From positions 87,138-151,137 of the forward strand of contig VKHL01000067.1 in NCBI GenBank assembly GCA_015146655.1: 64,000 nucleotides of DNA, given 5' to 3'. The notes under the pieces are model-generated. The model worked only from the letters and a program-made list of their open reading frames with translations. It was not told the origin of the DNA and did no database searches. Below, one piece after another: positions 8,484 to 18,135 of the stretch (position 1 is the first letter of the stretch; each line of letters starts with the position of its first letter). Both the position numbers and the translations under genes were made by a program. Source of the stretch: Ochromonas danica. Lineage: Eukaryota; Sar; Chrysophyceae; Chromulinales; Chromulinaceae.

Positions 8484-11018
8484 TCAGATTCCCTCGTCCT
8501 CCTCGTCGTCATCGCCGCCTTCTTTGGCTTTGCCGTTGCCCTCGATGGTCGCTTGGCTGAAGAACATGTCCACGATCTGCTCGCTGGTGGTCGCGAGCTC
8601 TGCGCGCTTGTCGTCTCGCTCGCGCAAGAATCGCGGGAATCGCAGACCAATCCCTCTGCCTTCACCATCCAAACGCCCAAGACCTCCTCTATGTACACTC
8701 GATCGACTCAAATCAGCTGCTTGTATCTCCCACACGATGCTGCCGGCCTCGAACCAGTCGTCCGGGTAGAGCGCCTCGGAGACGTTGAAGTTGACGGGCT
8801 TCTTCTTGGAAGGAATGAGCGCCGACCCTCGAAGCTGGTTGGTCAAGCGCTCGAGGTCCTCGTCTTTGAATCCAGTGCCCACCTTGCAGACGCTCTGGTA
8901 CTCGTCGCGGTCCGGGTCGTAGCAGGCCATGAGGTAGGCGCCGTAGGTGTTAACTCTCTTGCCGCGACCCAAATAGCCGCCGATGGGCACCAGGTCGACG
9001 CTGTCGCACACACCCATGCCAGTGATGTAGTCCTTCTTGAGCTTGAGCCAGTTGAGAGAGCGCTTAGAAGGCTCGTAAGTGGCGCGGTCGTCCAAGGTCT
9101 TGACCATGAGCCCCTCGCACATGCTGGCGCAGGCTTCCGTCAGAAAGGTCTCGATAGGAGCCGTGTCTCCGTCCTCCACATGATCTGCACCGCTAGCAAA
9201 GTGCAGAAAGGCCTCAGTATGGGAGAAGGCTTTGCGCAGGAGAGCTCTGCGCGTTCTCAAGGACTCTCTCAGCACGGACTGACCGTTAAGGTAAAGCAGA
9301 TCGAAGGCCTGCAGAATGACCTTCACCTTCTGCTCCTCCTCTCCCTCGCCTTGCTTCCGCTTGCGTGTTGAGAGGATCTGGAACGGCAGCAGCTGTCCCT
9401 TCTCTCTGTCATAAGCCACTACCTCAGCATCGATGATAGCGCTGGTCACATGTTCTGTTCTAGAGTCGCGAACCACTTGTCGTAAGTCGGGATACTTCTC
9501 CGTGTTGTCTTCGCTGTTTCGCGAGAAGATCTTCACAGTGCCATCCTCCAGTAGGTGTACCTGGGCTCGTTCACCATCGTACTTGTACTCCATGGTGAAG
9601 GCGAGGCCGGACAGTCGCGAGAGCACCTCCGCCACGGCCTTGGTGGGCTTGGCCAACATGGGAGCGACTGGGATGCCAATATGCAGCTTGCAGTGTGTGT
9701 AGAGTTGATAAATAGGGTAGGAAGAGAGAGCAGCGAGGAGCAGCGTGAGGTTAGGACACTCTGAGAAGGCACGCTTCACCGCCTGCTCCGCCGCCTCATA
9801 GGCTTTGTCTCGCGGGAGACGGCTCGATCCCGTGAGATAAAGGCGAAGCAAACGACCTTCTGGAGTTTCTGCTTCCGAAACACGAGAGAGGAGATCTTGC
9901 AGGCCCATCTCTTCGACATCTCCCGCGCTGGCCGATGAGGGAGAATCCTCCTCCTCCACCGCCACCGCCACTGCCTTCTTGGTCTTCTTCTGGGTCTTCC
10001 TGCTCTTCTTCCCCCCAGAGACACTCTCACTCTCACTCTCACTGCAATCAACCAGCTCGTCCGACTCCATCGAGGCGGCGGCTTTGACCTGCTGCTGAGC
10101 GTCGAGGAAGGCGTGCGACAACGACACCAACACGGTCTGCTCGGCCAAGCCAATGCGCAGCTTTCCTTGCAAGGCTCTCACGATGTACTTCGCCTCTTGT
10201 CCTTGGCATTTGACCAGAAGGTTCTTGATGACTTCCACTTTACGCGCTTGAGCTTTGTCTCCTTTGATGGAAGTGATGTTTCGGAACTGCTCCAGCACGG
10301 CCGAGGCGGTCAAAGGCTTGGGCTTGGCGACGAAGGAGAGAGTCTTTTGAGAGCTGCGAGACGCTAAGGCGACCACTCCGAGATCACCTTCGCGTTCATA
10401 GTCCTCTTCCACGGCATCCTTCTTGCGCCCTGTGGCCTCACAGATGGCCTTGACCAGCAGCGAGTCGCCCACTCCGAGCTCCAAGCCATCGTAGACTGGG
10501 TGCACCTGGTTGAAGGTGATGTAGACCACTGCCTCTAGATCCGCCGGAGTGGTGGCCAGCACGCAACGGAACAGGCGAGTGAGCAGAGCCTCTTTGTCCA
10601 GCCGACCGCTCCTCTGCGACACTTCCTCGAAAGTGCTTACCACGACGCTGTAGGGGATAGACTCCCCCGCTTGCCAACTAATGTATTTATCCATACCCGA
10701 GGGAAGCTCTGAGGCTTTGAGTTGCTCTGCAAAGGAGGCGTTAGGAGGTAACTGGGATGTCACTGTTGTTGTCAGGGAAGAAGTCGAGGGAGTCGCCACA
10801 GCTTGGTCAGGAGAGCTGTCTTGCACAATAGCAGGTATTGAGACAGCAGCGGTAGCAGTGGTGGCAGCTCGGAGCGAAGCTGCAGGTTTCGCAGTCCCAA
10901 TGACTGCCTCGGCAGCCGAAGCAGGTGCTTTGGTGTTGACGAGAAATCTTCTCATGATAAAAGCTCTTGATAAGGCTGCAAAGGCTAAGGTCCGATAAGA
11001 GTATCGGACAATTCTCAT
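8484..11018 (-). CDS. LIG1: ATP-dependent DNA ligase I, with nested start codons
   Basis: Intronless; 844 residues from the ATG at 11018 or 823 from the ATG at 10955. An N-terminal low-complexity region is followed by the helical DNA-binding domain, then the nucleotidyltransferase core with motif I KYDGER (Lys479 from the first start, the adenylated residue). Further motifs include EGLMVKTLD (motif IV) and LKLKKDY (motif V), and the OB-fold domain ends in an acidic tail. It seals nicks in Okazaki fragments and repair. The 21 residues between the two ATGs are Arg/Ala-rich with no acidic residue, like a mitochondrial presequence. Two in-frame starts giving mitochondrial and nuclear forms is the established arrangement in yeast Cdc9 and plant LIG1. 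Its 3' end faces p23. Confidence 0.93.
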   Translation of the reverse strand: MRIVRYSYRTLAFAALSRAFIMRRFLVNTKAPASAAEAVIGTAKPAASLRAATTATAAVSIPAIVQDSSPDQAVATPSTSSLTTTVTSQLPPNASFAEQLKASELPSGMDKYISWQAGESIPYSVVVSTFEEVSQRSGRLDKEALLTRLFRCVLATTPADLEAVVYITFNQVHPVYDGLELGVGDSLLVKAICEATGRKKDAVEEDYEREGDLGVVALASRSSQKTLSFVAKPKPLTASAVLEQFRNITSIKGDKAQARKVEVIKNLLVKCQGQEAKYIVRALQGKLRIGLAEQTVLVSLSHAFLDAQQQVKAAASMESDELVDCSESESESVSGGKKSRKTQKKTKKAVAVAVEEEDSPSSASAGDVEEMGLQDLLSRVSEAETPEGRLLRLYLTGSSRLPRDKAYEAAEQAVKRAFSECPNLTLLLAALSSYPIYQLYTHCKLHIGIPVAPMLAKPTKAVAEVLSRLSGLAFTMEYKYDGERAQVHLLEDGTVKIFSRNSEDNTEKYPDLRQVVRDSRTEHVTSAIIDAEVVAYDREKGQLLPFQILSTRKRKQGEGEEEQKVKVILQAFDLLYLNGQSVLRESLRTRRALLRKAFSHTEAFLHFASGADHVEDGDTAPIETFLTEACASMCEGLMVKTLDDRATYEPSKRSLNWLKLKKDYITGMGVCDSVDLVPIGGYLGRGKRVNTYGAYLMACYDPDRDEYQSVCKVGTGFKDEDLERLTNQLRGSALIPSKKKPVNFNVSEALYPDDWFEAGSIVWEIQAADLSRSSVHRGGLGRLDGEGRGIGLRFPRFLRERDDKRAELATTSEQIVDMFFSQATIEGNGKAKEGGDDDEEDEGI

Positions 11019-11675
11019 AGACAGAGACAAGAAAAACGCGAATAGAGCGATCAGTTTGATGATCGCAATTGGTCAGCAAGAAGGGACAGACAACAACCTG
11101 GTTTGAATTCGTCTCTCCCTTTTCGATTGTTCGATTATTGGAGTATTCGCTTATTCGATTATTGGAGTATTCGATTATTCGAGTTTGGTGTGTGGAAACA
11201 ACGTTCAATGATGAGAGTTAAATAAAATTAGTTTAGGTTCAGATCGACGACGATATTCATCGAGTTTTGTCCATAGCTAGTAAGTGCAACATCTACTGCA
11301 ATTGATGAAGGGAGATCGACTTTCAGAATACTCAAAACAAAATGAATGTTCCACAGCTCGGAGATGCAGCTTCCAGATAGGCTAGTTACTAGATATATAT
11401 CTGAGGAGGTCTGCTGCCAAACTGCTTCACACTGGCTAACTTAATCACTATACGCTAGACTAGAGGCTAACAAATCACCTCCAGCAATATCAATCAAGAT
11501 AGTCTAAGGCTGTCTTCCATGTGTTGGCAAGGCTGCTATGTGTCTGTTTGTCTGTCAGTAAGCATCGAGTTACGACGAGCGGCGCTCAAGCTGAAAGCGA
11601 CAACACAATATACAATACATAATACCATAAAACAATAATAATAACCATATGGATGCGGAGATCACGAAGTGCAAT
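11019..11675. other. intergenic upstream of DNA ligase
   Basis: No gene seen. It contains the 24-bp tandem repeat described separately, then mostly AT-rich sequence that includes the 3' flank of the permease gene. Confidence 0.4.
11122..11183. repeat. 24-bp tandem repeat
   Basis: The unit TTCGATTATTGGAGTATTCG plus four more bases occurs twice in full (11130-11153 and 11154-11177) with partial units on both sides. It sits about 110-170 bp upstream of the first DNA ligase start, where it could be promoter sequence or a simple slippage product. Confidence 0.7.
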
Positions 11676-13487
11676 CTAAGAAACTTCTCTCGAGGCCCTC
11701 ACTTCAGATGCTTTTTGCTCGCCCGATTGCAAGGCAGTGCCCGAGGCGGATCTTCCGGCGCCATGATGGCTGGAATCGCCACCACCACCAGAGGACGAAG
11801 AGGGATGTCCTGAAGACCCCAGCAAATCGCTATCTAACTGAGCACGCATAAGATATCCAAACAAATAGCCGGCCCAGCCTTGGTGTCGAGTAATGGACTG
11901 ATGCGAGCTGTGTTCCGTGGGAGTGACGGGATGGTCTGTGGGCGATGATGGGAGTGACGCCCCTGATGATGATGGAGCGACGGCATTGTGTTTCAAGTTG
12001 AGGCGAGGTGATCTAGGAGAGTGGCTCCCATGACCATGACCATGGTGATGATGCTTGCCTTTATTAGCATTGACCACGTAGACTTTGAGGAACTTCTTCT
12101 GCTCCTCCCTCGAGAAGAACTGCCTCTTCTTCGCCACCAAAAAGTAATAAATCAAGGCCAAGCCTGTAGCTCCGCAAAAGAGAGAAGAGGAAACAGTCAC
12201 TTCCTTCGGGAAGCCGATCAAGGTCACATAAGCAAAGCCGTAGATCGCCATGGCATAGTAAGCGCCGTAAGCACCAAAGGGACTGCGATAGTTCCGCTCG
12301 AGGTTAGCGAAGGAACTACAATAGATCAAATAAGAAATACAAAGGCAAACATAGACAGGAATGGAACTCATCATAGACAAGGTGAACAAGACGTTAACAT
12401 ATTTGTGAGGCATGGTGTAAAACAGAATGGTTTCGATAGAAAAACTCAGTCCGACAACAGTCAGAATGGCAAAATAAGGAACACGATTCACCCCGAAGGT
12501 GGACTTTAGAATTGGATTGAACAAGCCTGAGCCGGCCATGGCAAAGAGCTGATGAGTTCCCGCATAGAGGAAGCAGAAACTCGTCCCAATGACAGTGGGC
12601 ATGGAGATGAGAGAGATCCACTGATCTGACAAGTGAAAGATGTGCTTCAAGCCACCATTCATGGGGAAACTTGATTGAATCATGCTATTGACATCAGGCG
12701 TGATAGACCCCGCGATCAACACTATCGACCACACTAGCACGACCATAGTCACAACAGTTGCCATCATAGCGTAGGGCACATTTCTGCCGGGGCTGGAAAT
12801 GTTCTCGCATGTCAAGGTCATCACTTCAATGCCTTTAAAGCACCACCCACCCACAGGATAATACTGCATAAAAGATGCTCCTTCTGGCTGAAACCCGTCG
12901 TTATCATTCGTCGTCGAGCTGTTCATGCGAGCATTGCCCGCGTTGCCCAGAATGTAGATGATCATCAGCACCAGAATCCACAGAGCGAAGAAGGCTCCAA
13001 CCTTCCAGAAGACTCGACCGCCCATCATATGAATAGGCACCGCGCAGATATAGAAAGCCAGCCAATAGAGTGGCTCGAAGTCTCTCGAGATGTTCAAGAC
13101 ATCTGTCATGATCCTTCCGATGTAGGCCAAGCAGGCGGTGACGAACATGATGTACTCCATCGCCTCGTAGAATCCGATCATGTATCCGATGAGAGGACCC
13201 AGGACACAACGAACATACCCATAAGATCCCCCCGAAAAGGGCAGAATGGAGGTCATCTCCGCGATGCACGAAGTGAAACAAATATAGGCAAGACAAATCG
13301 TGGACTGCCCGAAAAAGAATTCCCAGTAGCCCATCGATAGGCCTGTCTGCCAATAGGTGAAGATCTTCCCTACAACCAAGATGCCAAGCAAGTATAACTC
13401 GACCCATGAAGCTTGATAGGCTTGCATGTCTTGCTTGGCTGAGTTCGTCAAGAAACCACGAGTTGAAGCAGATATTACACCTTTCAT
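11676..13487 (-). CDS. APC-superfamily amino acid/amine permease
   Basis: Single exon, 603 residues from the ATG at 13487. About twelve hydrophobic segments cover residues 25-470. The first helices include GILVVGKIFTYWQTGLSMGYW, and the substrate-binding unwound region SFGGSYG-type motif appears as LPFSGGSYGYVRCVLGP, as in the amino acid-polyamine-organocation family; ethanolamine or amino acid permeases are the closest in style. It should import amino acids or amines across the plasma membrane or an organelle membrane. The long cytosolic C-tail starts with a His/Gly cluster (HHHHGHGHGSH) and continues Ser/Pro-rich with little structure. The His cluster is unusual for the family and may bind metal. 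Substrate cannot be set from sequence. Confidence 0.82.
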   Translation of the reverse strand: MKGVISASTRGFLTNSAKQDMQAYQASWVELYLLGILVVGKIFTYWQTGLSMGYWEFFFGQSTICLAYICFTSCIAEMTSILPFSGGSYGYVRCVLGPLIGYMIGFYEAMEYIMFVTACLAYIGRIMTDVLNISRDFEPLYWLAFYICAVPIHMMGGRVFWKVGAFFALWILVLMIIYILGNAGNARMNSSTTNDNDGFQPEGASFMQYYPVGGWCFKGIEVMTLTCENISSPGRNVPYAMMATVVTMVVLVWSIVLIAGSITPDVNSMIQSSFPMNGGLKHIFHLSDQWISLISMPTVIGTSFCFLYAGTHQLFAMAGSGLFNPILKSTFGVNRVPYFAILTVVGLSFSIETILFYTMPHKYVNVLFTLSMMSSIPVYVCLCISYLIYCSSFANLERNYRSPFGAYGAYYAMAIYGFAYVTLIGFPKEVTVSSSLFCGATGLALIYYFLVAKKRQFFSREEQKKFLKVYVVNANKGKHHHHGHGHGSHSPRSPRLNLKHNAVAPSSSGASLPSSPTDHPVTPTEHSSHQSITRHQGWAGYLFGYLMRAQLDSDLLGSSGHPSSSSGGGGDSSHHGAGRSASGTALQSGEQKASEVRASREVS

Positions 13488-13852
13488 CTTCACTCGAGGA
13501 GGGGACTTTTGATAACTTATGGAGCAGAAGGCAATAGTTTTGCCTTCGCCTTTCTTTTTCTCGCCCAGCGGAAAGTTGAAGTCCTCTGCTGCTGCTCCTC
13601 TCTGCTCGGTTTTCGTGAATTGGGGTTTTCGGGTTTTGGAAATTGGAAGAAGGGATGGATGTGAAGTTAATGTGTCAGAACCACACAGCGTCTCACAGAA
13701 GGGTCAGTCACAAATGAAATGCCAAGGAAGCACCTTCCAGAATCATGACACATGATTGGCTTTGACTCCAGTTGGTAAGTGTTTGCTTCTCTGTAACAAT
13801 GTCTATACTCTTCTTGGAGAGTGTTTGTATGTGATGGTCAAAGAGAGGAGCG

Positions 13853-13970
13853 CATTGATGAAACAGGGTTCCCAAACCATTCGCAGTATTCTGTCGACAG
13901 CTCATCCGCTGCCAGCGGCTAGCTATTGGGACACTAATCTTCCTTGGATGTCTGAGTGTCACCCTCTTCT
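13853..13970 (+). repeat. 118-bp direct repeat, copy A
   Basis: Starts CATTGATGAAACAGGGTTCC and is nearly identical (two mismatches by eye) to 14224-14341. It is open in one plus-strand frame and encodes a segment including AASYWDTNLPWMSECHPLL. Downstream, the copy lacks the clean donor seen after copy B. Confidence 0.85.
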
Positions 13971-14223
13971 TTGTTATTGCATTATACGCTTCTTTCTCTG
14001 TTTCTTGTGCTTTGCATGCCAGCCACTAACTGAATACGTAACATGTCTGAATCAATAGATATGATGGAACTCGCACAGTGAGGTCGTTGGAACCATTGGA
14101 TTCCAGAAGAGTCTCTATCGCACGTTGAGATGAATACGCGAGACCAAGCACCCCCCAGGTCTAGAAGATGGTAAGTTGGCTGTGAGAGTAGAGTGATAGT
14201 ATTGTTGTCAGAGGAGAGGGGCA

Positions 14224-14341
14224 CATTGATGAAACAGGGTTCCCAAACCATTCGCAGTATTCTGTCGACAGCTCACCCGCTGCCAGCGGCTAGCTATTGG
14301 GACACTAATCTTCCTTGGATGTCTGAGTGTCACCCTCTCCT
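14224..14341 (+). repeat. 118-bp direct repeat, copy B
   Basis: Partner of 13853-13970, 371 bp further on. It has a TTGTCAG acceptor-like sequence upstream (about 14205-14211) and a donor-like GTATGCC downstream, so of the two it looks more like an intact exon. Confidence 0.85.
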
Positions 14342-14532
14342 TCGACATTGTATGCCTTTTGTTAGTATTTTGATTAATTTCTTCTTTCTTGCGCTTTAGA
14401 ACGCTTCATTCTGAATCGAGCTCCAGAATCCTGTCGCTTCCATGCTGAAGTATTTCTCATCGTTAGGAGTATTCCTTCATATCATCTTTAATTGAGTGTA
14501 ATTTAAGGAATGATTTGAGTTTGATAATTAGC

Positions 14533-14768
14533 TTTGATTTATTTAACTTCTCACTATCTATCTGGTAAGCAGCCTTATCATGTAGCAAGACATATTGTCT
14601 GGTTGAAGTGGCGAACTCAATCAGATCGCCTGGACGCAGCTCGTAATACCGCGCTGTCTCCAGTTGCTTTCCATTAATCTTCGTCCCATGCGAAGATTGT
14701 AAGTCCATCAGATAAGGCTTAACGTCTCCTTTGACATCGCGGTATTGGATAACAGCGTGTTGCAACGA
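14533..14768 (-). pseudogene. 3' fragment of a SNIP1-like FHA gene
   Basis: Almost base-for-base copy of the last 75 or so codons and the first 3' flank of the complete gene at 19748-20632. It covers the second half of the FHA domain from LQHAVIQYRDVKG to the end. The similarity ends abruptly at 14768 (minus-strand upstream side), so the promoter, Arg/Ser region and first half of the domain are missing. One base change turns the TAG stop into a Tyr codon, so the frame runs on about 30 codons into unrelated sequence. It marks one end of the rearranged block holding the two HMG-box copies. It is most simply a non-functional partial duplicate. Confidence 0.85.
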
Positions 14769-15098
14769 CTCTCTCTATGATGCTAACCATTCCGACCATA
14801 CACAATCCTCAAATAATATTAAAGGAGTGACGTGACGTTTGTCAAAAATAATGCATCGCTAAATAGTTTACTGGCAGGGCAATTTTCTTTCTCTCTCTCT
14901 CTCTCTCTCTTCACAGAAGGCGAAGATATTCTTCTCACTATAAGTCCAACTAATAGATACACAAGAACGCAACGAAGTCCAAGTCCAATTTGAAAGTCAA
15001 TCCAGGACACAATTTGCCAAATCGCCAGAGTCAAGGAGGACGGCGTGGTGACATGGTTGAAGATCAAAGACCGTCCCGTCTTTAAGTTCACTGTACAA
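14769..15098. other. intergenic with (CT)n microsatellite
   Basis: No gene seen. A CT dinucleotide run lies at about 14889-14910. Confidence 0.5.
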
Positions 15099-15517
15099 AC
15101 CGTTCGGCGGCTACGTGGTTGGCCAAAAACTGCGCCGTAGTTTCTTCTTCAACTACGCCGTAGTTTTGCACCAAAAACCACGCAGTCACCGAACAGCCAG
15201 AGGACCGGAGAGCCCCGCGCAATAGTTTCACTCTCAGTTGCAGATATTATTATTTTGTCTTGCAAACTGAGTGCGAAACCATTGCGCGGGACGCGGTCGC
15301 TCCTTTTGCTCCTTTTGTCCTGCGTGAGGGATCCTCCCCAAAACTACGCCTAATCAGGCGTAGTCCAAAACTACGGCCATCCGTAGTTTTCGATGATTTT
15401 TTCTACGTAGTCGACCGTATTCGTAGTTGAAGTACGGTCGCCCCACTCAAACTACGCTTTTGGTCAAAAACTACGTAGGCGCCGAACGGTATGGTCGTAG
15501 GCGCCGAACGGTATGGT
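15099..15517. mobile_element. palindrome-rich MITE or foldback-like element
   Basis: The left end (15099-15118, ACCGTTCGGCGGCTACGT) is matched in reverse complement by the right end (15473-15490), with one mismatch. The right end is itself duplicated as a 22-bp tandem (15474-15495 and 15496-15517). In the centre, 15214-15242 and 15260-15290 form an imperfect hairpin of about 29 bp. CTACG/CGTAG words are scattered in both orientations between. There is no coding capacity. This layout is that of a non-autonomous DNA element with terminal inverted repeats. I see no convincing target-site duplication, so class assignment is tentative. Confidence 0.55.
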
Positions 15518-15675
15518 AGGTCTGCCCATGAGACCACCCTCTCTTCGCATGAGGATTGTTCTAACAGCATCTTCATTTTTTCGAAGATCCTGCTGCAACT
15601 GTATTCGATTCCAGCTCTGTTTTGAGCATTTTTCAGGTTGTGGACGAGACCATTTCCTTTTATTGCTTCCTTAAC

Positions 15676-17258
15676 ATGATTCGAGGAGTTGTGAAAGTGG
15701 ATACCTGTGGCGAGACTGACATGTGTAGTATGGCAGTATTCTCTGAATGTACCCATCTCTGCTCTCAAAATATATGTGGTTCCTATTTTGTGGAAGAGCG
15801 CATCAAGTTCATGTATGACGAGAATCTTCAAGTGGGCATAGTGCTTGGAAGCCATGGAAGACGGAGCATTTTCCTTTCCCATCTGTGCTGTGCGGGCGAG
15901 ACCTGCAATTGTGTGCGATTGGTTCTTCCCTTATTATCTGCGGAAAGTACTCACGAGTCTTTCGACAGCAGATCGGTCCAAGAGACAGTGGGTTTGTTGA
16001 AGAGCAGTTGCGTGAAGTTCCCCTTGATTGCCATGCTGATCAGTGATGGGGAGGCTGTGTTGCTGAGCTATCTTTGTCAAGATGCGGTGAAGGTTGAGGT
16101 TCTAGGGAAAGGAGCTTACTCCATTAGGTATTGTTTGACTTTGTTCACAAGTTGCCTCAATTCTCATTTGGGTTTTGAAATAACGAGACTTTCCTCATAT
16201 GTAGAGACTGCTTTGTCACTCAATTGGAAGGCGAAGAAACCCCATTGGAGCATATCCTCGCCAGCTACCCAAGTCGAGCAGACTTCTTGCGCTTTTCCTC
16301 ACAGCTTGTCGACTGCCTTTATGACCAAATGAAACTGTGGCCGAAAGCAGGTGGATATGGAGTGGTTTATTCGAACAGAGGTGGCGAGGTGAGATGAATA
16401 GGGGTGGGTTTGGTTGAATTGAATGAACTGCGTGCTGAACAAAGCTTGCGAATTTGTGCAGATAAGAGTGCAAGTTACGGTGCCATCTGAGCTTGCCAGA
16501 ACACATGGCAATAATAACAGCAATGAGAAGAAACGCCCCAAAGGACCCATCACAGCTTTCAACTACTTTGCCATGACGGCGCGAGCGTCAGTATTGCAAG
16601 AAAGAGATGACAATGTGAGTACCGACATTTAATTTCTATAAGTCGCTCTATTTAAAGCGAATGTGTTGTTATGTTTCGTGGCTTGTTTACTCAGCCGAGC
16701 AATAACGAATTGAATGCAGTCTTGGGTCAGAAGTGGAAGTTACTGAGTCAAGAGCAGAAGGCTCCTTACATGGTTCTTGCTGAGGCCGACCGGTTACGAT
16801 ACGAGTTGGTAAGCTTTTTGTTGTTCGTTTATTTTGGTGTTGCTGGCGTGATGAGGTTTCCATTTATGATTAGGAGATGAAGGAATTTCGTGATGCCGAA
16901 GACTCTGATAGCGAGTAAGTTGTTTATATTGTTTGCGGTCTGTGATTGATTTTGCTAGTGTTTATCTTGTTGTAATGGGTGCATTTTCAGAAGCGTGAAT
17001 GAATCCAAAACGATGACTGCCTATAATCATTTCGTGCATCAGGTACCATTCAATGTTTTTCCTTTGTAGCCTCTTCATTCGTTATCTTTATCCTTTTGAT
17101 AGGAAAGGCAGTTCATTTTGAGCTTAAATCTGGACGATGCTCAGACGCGAATGGGGCGTCATGCGGGAGACAGATGGAACACCATGGGCGATGATGAGAA
17201 AAATCTCTACTTGACACTTAATTCCGTGGAAGAAGCACGCTGGAAGAAGAATGTATAA
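15676..17258 (+). CDS. protein with two HMG boxes (copy 1)
   Basis: Seven exons: 15676-16127, 16205-16388, 16462-16614, 16695-16808, 16874-16914, 16991-17042 and 17103-17258; all introns are GT-AG, 60-80 nt, and frame holds throughout (383 residues). The first ATG in the long opening frame is used; a further 5' exon before the TTTTTCAG at 15636-15643 is possible. Residues 1-210 are a Cys-containing region I do not recognise. Residues about 236-310 are an HMG box (KRPKGPITAFNYFAMTAR, then LGQKWKLLSQEQKAPYM), which bends DNA in chromatin or at promoters. A second, weaker HMG box occupies about 320-383 (MTAYNHFVHQER...DRWNTMGDDEKNLY). The upstream MITE-like element ends only about 160 bp before the start. 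Confidence 0.75.
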
Positions 17259-18135
17259 ATTTTCAAGAAGGGATTGCTACCATTGTTGATGGATTTTTTG
17301 CTTGATGTATTGATATAACAAGGTTGAAATGAGACCGCTGTATTTATTGTGGTGACGTGAATCATTTTGATTAAAATAATAGGGGAGATCCGATAGCAGA
17401 GGTTTGAGCTTGTGGCTTTAAATTTAAGGTTTTGACGAACTATGTTGTTGCTGAATGAATATGATTTTGAAACTATCTTTAGGTGGCGGAGTAAGAGCAA
17501 TCCACGGAAGTTGGAATGGCATTGGCAAACATTGCAATGAATATTGTAGCAAATCGACTTTTGTAGATTTCGCAGTAGCTCATTAGCCATGTGTTCTTTC
17601 TATTTTCAATCAATTTTTAACTGACGTTTCTATATAATCATCCCACAAGCTATGAAATCCATCTAATACCGCTGTTCGATCGTTAATTTGGTTTTTAATC
17701 TGTCTTCGCGGTCTTTAGCAGGGAGAAGAGCATTGAGATGAAAATTGCTTCCAAACGCATTCGATTTTTTTCATTCGCATTGTCTTCCTCGGCCTCGTCC
17801 TCAACAAAAATGGTTTTATAATAAATTGGATGCATCTGTAAAGGAGTTGTGAAGTTAAAAGACCGGGCTCTGCCTGCTGTTGGCATGCAGAACAATGTGG
17901 ATGACGTGGCCATGGTGAGACAGTCCCACCCAAGCTCGACGAGACCTCTCTTGCGATTGAACAAGTGCCCCGGTGGCAGCACAGCAACTGCTCATGCCTG
18001 CGAGAGCATTTGTTCTAACAACTTCGCTCCTCTGCAGATCCAACTGCAACTGCGTTCAATTCCTTCGATTCCAGCTCTGTTTTGAGCATTTTTCAGGTTG
18101 TGGACGAGACCATTTCCTTTTATTGCTTCCTTAAC
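17259..18135. other. spacer between HMG-gene copies
   Basis: AT-rich. A minus-strand frame at 17695-17982 encodes an acidic stretch, but nothing supports it as a gene. From about 18064 the sequence becomes identical to that before copy 1 (from 15604). Just upstream of that point the two are only loosely similar. Confidence 0.4.

Larger units (their letters stand above)
13488..14532. other. gene-poor region with a duplicated segment
   Basis: No gene can be defined with confidence. It contains two copies of a 118-bp segment, each preceded by a GTAAGT-type donor-like sequence, which suggests remnants of a duplicated exon. The second copy is followed by a plausible donor (GTATGCC at about 14348) and acceptor (CTTTAG before 14400), so a small spliced gene is possible. 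Confidence 0.35.

Noticed and set aside
15120-15520. CRISPR-like array from the repeated CTACG/CGTAG words
   Set aside because: The words are short, in both orientations and unevenly spaced, with no constant repeat or spacer length, and the genome is eukaryotic.
15403-15882. Minus-strand open frame across HMG copy 1 (also 17992-18342 in copy 2)
   Set aside because: The plus strand in the same place has a seven-exon gene with consistent splice sites and two recognisable HMG boxes; the minus frame is a shadow and appears twice only because the DNA is duplicated.
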